Assembly: GCA_017548365.1 (NCBI GenBank)
Contig: JAFZAC010000028.1
Span: 17,257 to 81,256 of the forward strand
DNA: 64,000 bases
From: Muribaculaceae bacterium
GTDB taxonomy: Bacteria; Bacteroidota; Bacteroidia; Bacteroidales; Muribaculaceae
Reading direction: 5' to 3'
The translations under genes were made by a program, and so were the position numbers. The number at the start of each line of letters is the position of its first letter. The stretch's first letter is position 1. This document shows positions 44,695-52,604 of this stretch, piece after piece. The notes beneath the pieces were generated by a model, which saw only the letters and a list, made by a program, of their open reading frames with translations, was not told where the DNA came from and ran no database searches.

Positions 44695-45585
44695 ATGAAC
44701 GTGCATCGCGCAGGATTTGTAAATATAGTGGGAAACCCCAACGTGGGAAAGTCAACTCTCAGCAACTTGCTGGTTGGCGAGAGACTGTCAATTATCACAA
44801 GCAAGTCTCAGACTACCCGTCACCGCATCATGGGTATCGTGAATGGTGACGACTACCAGATAGTGTTCAGTGATACACCTGGAGTGCTCAAGCCCAAGTT
44901 CAAGCTTCAAGAGTCGATGCTTGATTTCTCGCGCGGAGCACTCATTGATGCCGACGTTCTGCTCTACGTCACCGACGTGGTTGAAACTCCTACCAAGAAC
45001 CAAGACTTTCTTGACAAGGTGGCAAAAGAGAAGATTCCTGTGCTACTAGTCATCAACAAGATAGACTTGCTCACTGGTGGCCAGCAGGAGCTTGAAACGC
45101 TTGTGGCTCAATGGAAAGAATTGCTTCCGCAAGCCGAGATTTATCCCACTAGTGCACTTCACAACTTCAATGTTGACAATATCATGAAGCGCATCGTGGA
45201 GTTGCTGCCCGAGAGTCCGCCATACTTTGGCAAAGATGCCTTGACCGACCGCAACTCGCGTTTCTTCGTTACCGAAATCGTGCGCGAGAAAATTCTTCTC
45301 ACCTATGATAAAGAGGTGCCATACGCCACTCAGGTGATTGTTGAGAAGTTTGACGAGGACGACAAGTCTATCCACATCATGGCGGTAATCTATGTGGAAC
45401 GCGACAGCCAGAAGGGCATCATCATTGGTCATCAAGGCAAGAAGCTCAAGCATGTGGGCATCGAGGCTCGCAAAGACATCGAGAAATTCTTTGAAAAACG
45501 CGTTTTCCTTGAGTTGTTTGTTAAGGTGGAGAAAGACTGGCGCAACCAGGAGAACAAACTACGGCAATTTGGCTACATTGAGTAA
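44695..45585 (+). CDS. era: GTPase Era
   Basis: An essential GTPase that binds 16S rRNA and the membrane during 30S assembly. A Ras-like G domain (G1 [11 protein letters not shown]3 DTPG, G4 NKID) is followed by a C-terminal KH domain (GIIIGHQGKKLKHVGIEARK). The 296-residue length is standard. The ATG at 44695 begins MNVHRAGFVNIVGNPNVGKS, the family start. A short CTAGA array separates it from der. Confidence 0.97.
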   Translation: MNVHRAGFVNIVGNPNVGKSTLSNLLVGERLSIITSKSQTTRHRIMGIVNGDDYQIVFSDTPGVLKPKFKLQESMLDFSRGALIDADVLLYVTDVVETPTKNQDFLDKVAKEKIPVLLVINKIDLLTGGQQELETLVAQWKELLPQAEIYPTSALHNFNVDNIMKRIVELLPESPPYFGKDALTDRNSRFFVTEIVREKILLTYDKEVPYATQVIVEKFDEDDKSIHIMAVIYVERDSQKGIIIGHQGKKLKHVGIEARKDIEKFFEKRVFLELFVKVEKDWRNQENKLRQFGYIE

Positions 45586-45591
45586 AATAAT

Positions 45592-45626
45592 CTAGATATT
45601 CTAGATAATTTGAATTTCTAGAATAT
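45592..45626. repeat. Short CTAGA array between era and der
   Basis: CTAGATATT, CTAGATAAT, then TTGAATTT and CTAGAATAT: a 9-bp period with the last step slightly off. Like the array at 18093 it uses CTAGA/TCTAG words. Confidence 0.45.
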
Positions 45627-45667
45627 ATGAAAAGCTAACAACTAAAAAATCAAAACCAACAACATAT

Positions 45668-46981
45668 ATGGGAAGATTAGTAGCAATAGTGGGACGCCCT
45701 AACGTGGGCAAGTCTACCCTTTTTAACCGCTTGACCAAGACTCGCGCGGCTATCGTTAATGACACTAGCGGCACTACTCGCGACCGCCAGTATGGCATCA
45801 TGGAGTGGAACGGCATGGAGATGAGCGTGGTTGACACCGGCGGTTGGGTCGAGGGCAGCGACGACATCTTTGAGAGTGAAATCAACAAGCAGGTTTACCT
45901 CGCTATAGAGGAGGCCGATGTTATTCTCTTTATGGTAGACATCAAGACTGGTGTAACCGACCTTGACGACCATGTCGCCGAGATTCTGCGACGTGGCAAG
46001 AAACCTGTTGTGGTTGTGGTCAATAAAGACGACAACAACCAGGGTTACTATGGTGAAAGCGAGTTCTACACCTTGGGACTTGGACAACCATTTGCCATCT
46101 CGGCAATCAACGGAACCGGCACGGGAGACCTTCTTGACGAGGTTTACCGCCTGATGCCCAAAAAGAGTAACGACCAACCCGAGGAGGAATTGCCCCGCTT
46201 TGCCATTGTGGGTCGCCCCAACGCAGGCAAATCGTCGCTAGTAAACTCTCTCATGGACGAGGAACGCAACATCGTGACCGACATTGCCGGTACTACACGC
46301 GACAGCATTTACTCGCGTTACAATAAGTTTGGCTTCGATTTCTACTTGGTCGACACCGCCGGAATACGCAAGAAAAACAAGGTGAACGAGGACATCGAAT
46401 ACTACTCGGTGCTTCGCAGCATACGCGCCATCGAGAACAGCGACGTGTGCATCCTCATCATTGATGCTACGCGTGGAATCGAGTCGCAAGACGTGAATAT
46501 TTTCTCTATTATTGAGAAAAACCGAAAAGGTCTCGTAGTGCTAGTAAACAAGTGGGACGTAGTTGAGCAAAAGTCGCAACAGGCTATCACCTATATGGAG
46601 AACACCATTCGCGAACGCTTTGCGCCATTTACCGATTTCCCCATCATCTTTGGCTCGGCGCTTACCAAGCAGCGCATCTTGCGTGTGCTAGAGGAGGCTA
46701 TTGCTGTATACAACAAGCGCAAGAAAGTAATTTCCACCTCACAGGTGAATAACGTGCTTCAAGAAGCGATTGCTGCGGTTCCACCCCCAGCCACCAAGGG
46801 CAAGTACATCAAGATTAAGTACATTACCATGCTCAAGGAGTCGAGAGTTCCCTCATTTGTGTTCTTCTGCAACCTGCCACAGTGGATTAAAGATCCCTAC
46901 AAACGTTACCTCGAGAACAAGATTCGCGAGAAGTGGGATTTCAGCGGTACGCCCATCAACTTGTACTTCAGGCAGAAGTAA
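45668..46981 (+). CDS. der: GTPase Der (EngA)
   Basis: A two-domain GTPase for 50S ribosome assembly. The first G domain starts [14 protein letters not shown] (about 8-21) and the second [14 protein letters not shown] (about 183-196); each has its own DT(A/G)G and NK(D/W)D motif. A C-terminal KH-like domain follows. Length 437 is standard. It is co-oriented with era and ends at a strong terminator shared with the convergent gene at 47056. Confidence 0.97.
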   Translation: MGRLVAIVGRPNVGKSTLFNRLTKTRAAIVNDTSGTTRDRQYGIMEWNGMEMSVVDTGGWVEGSDDIFESEINKQVYLAIEEADVILFMVDIKTGVTDLDDHVAEILRRGKKPVVVVVNKDDNNQGYYGESEFYTLGLGQPFAISAINGTGTGDLLDEVYRLMPKKSNDQPEEELPRFAIVGRPNAGKSSLVNSLMDEERNIVTDIAGTTRDSIYSRYNKFGFDFYLVDTAGIRKKNKVNEDIEYYSVLRSIRAIENSDVCILIIDATRGIESQDVNIFSIIEKNRKGLVVLVNKWDVVEQKSQQAITYMENTIRERFAPFTDFPIIFGSALTKQRILRVLEEAIAVYNKRKKVISTSQVNNVLQEAIAAVPPPATKGKYIKIKYITMLKESRVPSFVFFCNLPQWIKDPYKRYLENKIREKWDFSGTPINLYFRQK

Positions 46982-47015
46982 ATGATTGATGCAACAATCT
47001 CCTAATTTAAAGATA

Positions 47016-47049
47016 AAAAATGTCCGGTATTGATTTACCGGACATTTTT
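47016..47049. terminator. Bidirectional intrinsic terminator
   Basis: A 14-bp stem AAAAATGTCCGGTA/TACCGGACATTTTT with a 6-nt loop; it gives a T run on both strands, between the stops at 46981 (+) and 47056 (-). Confidence 0.88.
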
Positions 47050-47055
47050 GTGTGT

Positions 47056-48501
47056 TTAGAAGTAGAAAGTAAGTGATGTTCCTATATGGTTTTTGTAGTC
47101 TCCTGTAAATATAACTTCACCATCATCACCAAAGAACTGCTTGAAGAAGATGTACCAATCGACATGACGTGAGTTGATACCAATTCCTGCATTCCAGTCC
47201 ATAAACTTAACAGCATCCTTGAGGGGAAATCCATACTCGTAGCCACCACCCAGGTAGAACTTGCTGCTACCCATTCGGAAAGTGTTGATCTTAAGATTGG
47301 CTGGCACTACAATATAATTTCCTATCAGTCCACTACCGTAATCACTTTTACACCTGAACTGCATAAATTTCGCACCAAAGGAGAAGTTAAGGACATCGGT
47401 ATAACGGCCAATGTCGAAAATAAGTCCTCCACCGTATCCATAAACTGTTGCGGGATCGTCATCCGATCCTTTAAAGAGATAATTAGTATTTATCTCTCCC
47501 AACAACTCGATACCCACTCTGAAACGACTTCCGCCTGATGAAGAAGAGTAAGACTTGTCGTAATTTCTGTCGTCATAGTAAGTTGATTTTTTCTTCTTAG
47601 ATGACGACATGCCAGGTTGATGCACCGATACCTGTTTCTCCAATCCACCAGGGAATCCCACTGTTATGTAAGAATCTCGGCTATACTCGCTGTCATTGGG
47701 CGAAGCATAGACATTCAGTTTATTACCAACTTTAGATATTGAGATCCATGGTGTCGAAGAGCCGTCATAAGTCCATTCGTCACTCTCACTTTCAACAGAA
47801 ACAGTCAAGGTTCCTCCAATCTCATCAAACGAGAGGCTAAGTGGTGAAGGAGAAAAATAGGGTTCATATCCACTTTGTTTGACTGTTACATCAACCGATT
47901 TGTTGTCAGCAAACACTTTAAAAGAGCCTTTTCTTGCACGAGTACTCTCATTGCGTTGCACGTTGACTTGCATCACATTTCCATCAGGTATAACACTGAA
48001 CCAGTCGTTGGATGGCTCGCTTACTTTCCAGTTGCGGTTACTTGTCACCTCAATAGTCTTTGTTCCAGTGTAATTATCGAAGTTTATCACACTTGTAGCC
48101 ACCTCGATTCTTGGTTCTTCCCTTGGATCCTGTGTAACATCTATTCTTCTTGTCATATTGCCGGCTATGACATAGAAATATCCCGATCTTGACGTAGTCT
48201 CATTGTTGGGCTGAGCAAAGAATCTTATTATGTTGCTTCCCTTTTTATGTTCAATATCACCCCATGAAACATTTCCGCTTACCGACCAAGAGCCGTCACA
48301 GGTAACGCGAAAAACTCCGGTACCTCCTTCTTGATCAAAATTCACGCTGCTTGGTGACACTTCAAGAGTAGAAGCCGATTTTGGCTTAACGGTCGTATTA
48401 TACTTTCGATTAGATTGTGGGGCCGCCCATGTAGCCACACTAGTGCCTGCAATAATAATAGCTAACAAGCAGGCAAAAAATCTTGCTTTGTTCATTTTCA
48501 A
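47056..48501 (-). CDS. Exported protein with BACON-like domains and C-terminal beta-barrel
   Basis: A 481-residue protein. Signal peptide (ends ATWA). Three BACON-type Ig-like domains at about 40-120, 130-215 and 220-295 (patterns VSPSSVNFDQEGG, VATSVINFDNYTG, LSLSFDEIGGTLTV), each with W and a T-Q-x end. A Ser/Lys/Tyr-rich linker (about 300-325) follows, then a beta-strand-rich C-terminal part ending SLTFYF, which fits an outer-membrane beta-barrel. BACON domains often bind carbohydrates or mucin. It is the last gene of a three-gene reverse operon (YARHG lipoprotein, zinc-ribbon protein, this). Function unknown. Confidence 0.78.
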   Translation of the reverse strand: MKMNKARFFACLLAIIIAGTSVATWAAPQSNRKYNTTVKPKSASTLEVSPSSVNFDQEGGTGVFRVTCDGSWSVSGNVSWGDIEHKKGSNIIRFFAQPNNETTSRSGYFYVIAGNMTRRIDVTQDPREEPRIEVATSVINFDNYTGTKTIEVTSNRNWKVSEPSNDWFSVIPDGNVMQVNVQRNESTRARKGSFKVFADNKSVDVTVKQSGYEPYFSPSPLSLSFDEIGGTLTVSVESESDEWTYDGSSTPWISISKVGNKLNVYASPNDSEYSRDSYITVGFPGGLEKQVSVHQPGMSSSKKKKSTYYDDRNYDKSYSSSSGGSRFRVGIELLGEINTNYLFKGSDDDPATVYGYGGGLIFDIGRYTDVLNFSFGAKFMQFRCKSDYGSGLIGNYIVVPANLKINTFRMGSSKFYLGGGYEYGFPLKDAVKFMDWNAGIGINSRHVDWYIFFKQFFGDDGEVIFTGDYKNHIGTSLTFYF

Positions 48502-48513
48502 AATATTGTTTTG

Positions 48514-49098
48514 TTAGTTAAAATTCAATCCTATGGAACGCGCTACCGATCCATCTTCATCAAAATTAGACAAATAAAGTATTAAAAAGAATATAGCTAT
48601 CAGAATGAAAATTAGTATATAACAAACTGTTCTTAATACAGGTCCTCCCATCACCTCTCTCTTGCTTCGCAAGCGTGGTAATGGCCTAATGAGTGGCAGA
48701 TGCGACATCATGTCGTAGGCATCGTCTTCTACCACGGTCTTATCCTCGTTGGTCGTGAGACTGTTGTCGCCCAAAGCTTGCGTACTAGCAGGCTTTGATG
48801 CCTTGTCCTCGGTCTTCTCGGCTTCAACAGCTACCGCTGCCAGGTTTTGAGACGCTCCACAGTAGGGACAGAACTTTAGACCAGCAACAGGAAGCGATTC
48901 TCCACAGCTGTGACAATATAGCTGTCGTGAAGCGCTTTTAGATGTTGCTGTTGTGCGAAGCATAGACGCCGGAACATCCACACCTTGTGCCAAAAATTCA
49001 TTAAGGCATTGTGGACACACAACAACTTTACGGCTCAAGGCGAGTTCCTCAAGCGTCATGTCGATAGTCTTGCCGCACTGTGGGCATTCAAAAAGCAT
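48514..49098 (-). CDS. Zinc-ribbon membrane protein
   Basis: A 194-residue protein. Two zinc-ribbon modules: CPQCGKTIDM plus CPQCLNEF at about 5-29, and CHSCGESLP plus CPYCGAS at about 62-82. A charged linker follows, then one strongly hydrophobic segment near the C terminus (TVCYILIFILIAIFFLILYL) that should anchor it in the inner membrane. There is no signal peptide; the ribbons are cytoplasmic. It sits between a YARHG lipoprotein gene (24 bp) and the BACON gene (12 bp) in an operon. It might sense or relay an envelope state; function is not recognised. Confidence 0.75.
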   Translation of the reverse strand: MLFECPQCGKTIDMTLEELALSRKVVVCPQCLNEFLAQGVDVPASMLRTTATSKSASRQLYCHSCGESLPVAGLKFCPYCGASQNLAAVAVEAEKTEDKASKPASTQALGDNSLTTNEDKTVVEDDAYDMMSHLPLIRPLPRLRSKREVMGGPVLRTVCYILIFILIAIFFLILYLSNFDEDGSVARSIGLNFN

Positions 49099-49121
49099 CT
49101 GTTAATATTCTCTGGTTAATG

Positions 49122-49625
49122 TTAATCTTCGTGCTTATTGATAAAATCAGCGTTAAAACTCTCAATGCTACTGAAATTACGCCTTACAACTTTGGGGTCC
49201 TTAATTTTAGGTGTATACCAATCGTAAGCTCTAAAGAAATTGAGGAATCGAGGTTGTGAAAACTCGTAATCATGAATGGCAAAAATCAAATTGCGCAACA
49301 AACATAATTCATCGTCACTCATTCCTGCAATATCATCTTCTGTTAACCGACGGCTTGAAACAATCTCCTTAAACGACTCAATTTTAGCATGACCATTGCT
49401 GCTGTAATCGATTTGACGATTCTTCTTCTTTAAGTGGTGGCCCTGTGTCTCGGTTACAATAGCCACTTCATTTGAATTGCTTGCGGGTGCAGCCTGGCCG
49501 GCTTGTGCGAGCGAATCTTTGAGTTGTGCTTCAAGACGCGCACGCATTGCCGACTCACTCTCACCGCCACAACTGGCAAGCATTACACCTAAACCTAAAG
49601 TTAATAATAGTAATAGTTTCTTCAT
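49122..49625 (-). CDS. YARHG-domain lipoprotein
   Basis: A 167-residue lipoprotein. The lipobox is LASCG in MKKLLLLLTLGLGVMLASC. An acidic/charged stretch is followed by a YARHG domain at about 93-160 (LLRNLIFAIHDYEFSQPRFL, FFRAYDWYTPKIKDP). YARHG domains are extracellular and proposed to bind cell-wall or other ligands. It is the first gene of the three-gene operon with the zinc-ribbon and BACON genes, under a TAATTTTG promoter. Confidence 0.82.
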   Translation of the reverse strand: MKKLLLLLTLGLGVMLASCGGESESAMRARLEAQLKDSLAQAGQAAPASNSNEVAIVTETQGHHLKKKNRQIDYSSNGHAKIESFKEIVSSRRLTEDDIAGMSDDELCLLRNLIFAIHDYEFSQPRFLNFFRAYDWYTPKIKDPKVVRRNFSSIESFNADFINKHED

Positions 49626-49671
49626 TGCAAATGATGATTTAGTTTATAAATAATTTCTTTTAGTTGGTTGA

Positions 49672-49679
49672 CAAAATTA
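49672..49679 (-). promoter_or_regulatory. -7 box of the YARHG operon
   Basis: TAATTTTG on the minus strand, 46 bp before the ATG at 49625. It is divergent from the promoter at 49750-49781. Confidence 0.55.
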
Positions 49680-49749
49680 CTGCATTACTATCAATTATGC
49701 AATATTTTTTATTCAAAAAAAATACATTGAATAAAAAGGAGATTAATAT

Positions 49750-49781
49750 TTTGGTTATTTAATCAAATATAAGTACTTTTG
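49750..49781 (+). promoter_or_regulatory. Complete Bacteroidetes promoter (TTTG-20-TACTTTTG)
   Basis: TTTG at 49750-49753 and TACTTTTG at 49774-49781, 20 bp apart, matching the -33/-7 consensus. It lies 47 bp before the ATG at 49829 and is the best-formed promoter in the window. Confidence 0.7.
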
Positions 49782-49828
49782 CGGTCGAAAATAAAATCAA
49801 AAATATTGGAAATAAATACATAAGAGTT

Positions 49829-50527
49829 ATGGAAATCAAAGCAAATGAAGGGAAACAGATCAACATTGAAGTTGATGGTGTAGAATACATGCGAATCCCC
49901 ATTAAAACCAAACTGGTTACCAAAGATGACGACCTAGGTGATGTACTTGACGAGTATACCAAAGAAGTGAGACAACCTGGCGATATGATATATGTGAGCG
50001 AGAAAATCGTTGCCATTTCTCAAGGCAGGGCATTCCCCATCGACGAGATGAACCCCAGCTGGCTAGCAAAGTTCCTCGTGAAGTTTGTTTACAAATCTCC
50101 TCACGGCATTGGCATCAGTAGCCCTTATACTATGCAGCTCGCGCTTGAAGATGTGGGCCTGCCCAGAATTTTACTTGGTTGCGCTGCTGCTGCAGTTACC
50201 AAGCCTTTTGGCATCAGAGGTGCGTTCTATAAGGTGTGTGGCTATCGTGCCCGCGCTATTGACGGTCCTGCCGATGGCGTAATTGCTCCTTACAACCGTT
50301 ATGCCAAGATGGCTCCCGACAAGCCTCACAAGGTTGCAAAAGAGATGAAAGAGCGCCTTGGCAACGATGTTATCATCATTGATGCCAACGACCTGGGTGC
50401 CAACATCCTGGGCAAGTCGGACAAGAATCTTAACGACAAGTTCCTCTGTGCCCTGTTCAAAGACAACCCATTGTGTCAGAACAGCCAGCAGACACCAGTC
50501 GCTGTAGTTCGCAAAGTAGAGAAATAA
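49829..50527 (+). CDS. CofE-like (coenzyme F420-0:L-glutamate ligase) family protein
   Basis: A 232-residue cytoplasmic protein of the F420 gamma-glutamyl ligase fold. Visible segments: IKTKLVTKDDDLGDVLDEYT, GDMIYVSEKIVAISQGRAFP, SPHGIGISSPYTMQLALEDVGLP (in part), and a C-terminal IIIDANDLGANILG. F420 itself is not known to be made by these bacteria, and no other F420 gene is seen here, so a different acyl or amino acid ligation is likely. It has a full promoter and a terminator, so it is a single-gene unit. Confidence 0.85.
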   Translation: MEIKANEGKQINIEVDGVEYMRIPIKTKLVTKDDDLGDVLDEYTKEVRQPGDMIYVSEKIVAISQGRAFPIDEMNPSWLAKFLVKFVYKSPHGIGISSPYTMQLALEDVGLPRILLGCAAAAVTKPFGIRGAFYKVCGYRARAIDGPADGVIAPYNRYAKMAPDKPHKVAKEMKERLGNDVIIIDANDLGANILGKSDKNLNDKFLCALFKDNPLCQNSQQTPVAVVRKVEK

Positions 50528-50554
50528 AATTTGAATCATATTTGATAAATCTCA

Positions 50555-50598
50555 CGTTACCGCCCTTGAATGTTCAGTGAGGCGGTAACGCTTTTTTT
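50555..50598 (+). terminator. Intrinsic terminator of the CofE-like gene
   Basis: A perfect 10-bp stem CGTTACCGCC/GGCGGTAACG with a 16-nt loop, then CTTTTTTT. Confidence 0.88.
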
Positions 50599-50629
50599 GT
50601 CAACCATTAGAGAATAAAAAATTTTTTTA

Positions 50630-50637
50630 TACCTTTG
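50630..50637 (+). promoter_or_regulatory. -7 box of the ABC exporter gene
   Basis: TACCTTTG, exact match, 41 bp before the ATG at 50678. Confidence 0.65.
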
Positions 50638-50677
50638 CACTGTGATGTGTGCTTAAAGCATCTAAACGACCCTATTA

Positions 50678-52504
50678 ATGAAAGGTTTCTTCAAGATATT
50701 AAGGCGCTTTGTGCCACCCTATAAAAAGCAGCTTGCGCTGAACATCGTGTTCAACATCCTGGCTGCGCTGCTCACACTGTTTTCGTTTGCCCTCATCATC
50801 CCTATCCTGGAGATGCTCTTTGGCATCAACACGGCCACCTACAGCTACACTCCTTGGGGCTCGGCAAGCATCGACAAGGTGGTAGTCAACAACTTCTACT
50901 ACTATGTGCAGACCATTATAGCCAGCAGTGGCAAGAGTGTGGCTCTAGCATGCATCGCTGGCGCACTGGTGGTGATGACAGGACTAAAGACAGGCGCCGC
51001 CTATATGGCTGCTTTCTTCATGATATCGCTTCGCACAGGTGTGGTTCGGGACCTAAGGGCGATGATTTACAACAAGATGGTGTCGCTACCCATAAGCTTC
51101 TTCTCGAGCGAGCGCAAGGGCGACGTGATGGCTCGCATGAGCGGTGACGTTACCGAGGTGGAAAACTCGGTGATGATGTCGCTCGACATGATGTTCAAGA
51201 ATCCCATCATGATAGTGGTTTGCCTTGCCATGATGCTCTTTGTGAGCTGGCAGTTGACTCTCTTTGTATTCATCTTGCTACCCATTGCCGGTTTAATCAT
51301 GGGCAGTGTAGGCAAATACCTGAAGCGGGCGTCGCTCGAGCAGCAAAACCAGCTTGGCACCATCATGAGCAACATTGAAGAGACCATTAGCGGACTGCGC
51401 ATTATCAAGGCATTCAACGCCGAAGAAAAGGTAATGAGCCGTTTTGGTGCAGAAAACGAGAAATACCGCAACATCTCTCGCCGCATGAACCGCCGCTATG
51501 AGCTAGCCCATCCCATGAGCGAGTTTTTGGGCACCGCCACCATTGCAATTGTGCTGTGGTTTGGCGGCACACTCATCCTCAACGGTACCGATGCCATCAC
51601 GGCGCCAAAGTTCATCTATTACATGGTGATTTTCTACAGCATCATCAATCCTGCCAAGGATTTCTCCAAGGCGAGCTACAACATACAGCGCGGCCTTGCG
51701 TCAATGCAGCGCATAGACAAGATAATGAATGCCGAGAATCCAATCACCGACCCCGAGCAGCCTGTGGAACTGACCTCGTTCCACAAGGGAATCAGTTACC
51801 AAAATGTGAGATTCAGATATCAAGACGCATGGGTCATTGACGACGTGAGCATCGACATTCCCTGCGGCAAGACAGTGGCGCTTGTGGGGCAGAGCGGTTC
51901 GGGCAAGACCACCATCGCCGACCTGCTGCCACGCTTTTACGATGTGAATGAAGGCAACATCACAATCGACGGTGTGGACATCCGCAACTACCGCGTTGCC
52001 GACCTGCGTGGCCTTATGGGCAACGTAAACCAAGAGGCTATTCTCTTCAACGACTCGTTCTTCAACAATATTGCCTTCGGCGTGGAGAACGCAACTCAAG
52101 AGGAAGTGGAAAAAGCCGCCAAGATTGCCAACGCCTACGACTTTATCATGGCCACAGAACAAGGCTTTGACACAAATATTGGTGACCGAGGATGCAAACT
52201 CTCGGGAGGACAGCGGCAGCGCATCAGCATCGCCCGCGCCATCCTCAAGAATCCGCCTATCCTTATCCTCGACGAGGCGACATCAGCTCTCGATACCGAG
52301 AGCGAACACTTGGTGCAGGAGGCCCTCGACAACCTCATGCACGGCCGCACCACGCTGGTCATCGCACACCGCCTGTCAACCATCAAGAATGCCGACCTCA
52401 TCGTGGTCATGCACGAGGGCAAGATTGTGGAGCAAGGCCGCCACGACGAACTCATAGCCCTGGGTGGCACCTACAAGCACCTGGTGGATATGCAAACTTT
52501 TTGA
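50678..52504 (+). CDS. MsbA-like ABC exporter (fused permease-ATPase)
   Basis: A 608-residue half-transporter of the lipid A/multidrug type. Six transmembrane helices in about 1-330 (LALNIVFNILAALLTLFSFA, ALVVMTGLKTGAAYMAAFF), then an ABC ATPase: Walker A GQSGSGKTTIADLLPRFYDV at about 405, Q-loop region, signature LSGGQRQRISIARA at about 507, Walker B ILILDEATSALDTESE at about 530, and the H-loop histidine in VIAHRLSTIK. It dimerises in the inner membrane and exports lipids or hydrophobic molecules. Substrate cannot be told. A 7-bp repeat array follows the stop. Confidence 0.93.
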   Translation: MKGFFKILRRFVPPYKKQLALNIVFNILAALLTLFSFALIIPILEMLFGINTATYSYTPWGSASIDKVVVNNFYYYVQTIIASSGKSVALACIAGALVVMTGLKTGAAYMAAFFMISLRTGVVRDLRAMIYNKMVSLPISFFSSERKGDVMARMSGDVTEVENSVMMSLDMMFKNPIMIVVCLAMMLFVSWQLTLFVFILLPIAGLIMGSVGKYLKRASLEQQNQLGTIMSNIEETISGLRIIKAFNAEEKVMSRFGAENEKYRNISRRMNRRYELAHPMSEFLGTATIAIVLWFGGTLILNGTDAITAPKFIYYMVIFYSIINPAKDFSKASYNIQRGLASMQRIDKIMNAENPITDPEQPVELTSFHKGISYQNVRFRYQDAWVIDDVSIDIPCGKTVALVGQSGSGKTTIADLLPRFYDVNEGNITIDGVDIRNYRVADLRGLMGNVNQEAILFNDSFFNNIAFGVENATQEEVEKAAKIANAYDFIMATEQGFDTNIGDRGCKLSGGQRQRISIARAILKNPPILILDEATSALDTESEHLVQEALDNLMHGRTTLVIAHRLSTIKNADLIVVMHEGKIVEQGRHDELIALGGTYKHLVDMQTF

Positions 52505-52506
52505 TA

Positions 52507-52576
52507 ATGCAGAATGCAGAATTCAGAATTCAGAATGCAGAATTCAGAATTCAGAATGCAGAATTCAGAATGCGCA
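52507..52576. repeat. Perfectly phased array of ten 7-bp units (ATGCAGA/ATTCAGA)
   Basis: Ten successive heptamers from 52507, all ATGCAGA or ATTCAGA except the last (ATGCGCA). Only one base varies (G or T at position 3). It begins right after the stop of the ABC exporter and ends 28 bp before the C10 protease ATG. It is not a CRISPR array (no spacers). Confidence 0.85.
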
Positions 52577-52604
52577 ATTTTTATTCCTTTAACACCTTTA
52601 ACTC

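Noticed and set aside
52507..52576. CRISPR array or attachment site
   Set aside because: Contiguous 7-bp repeats without spacers, no integrase or tRNA next to it.
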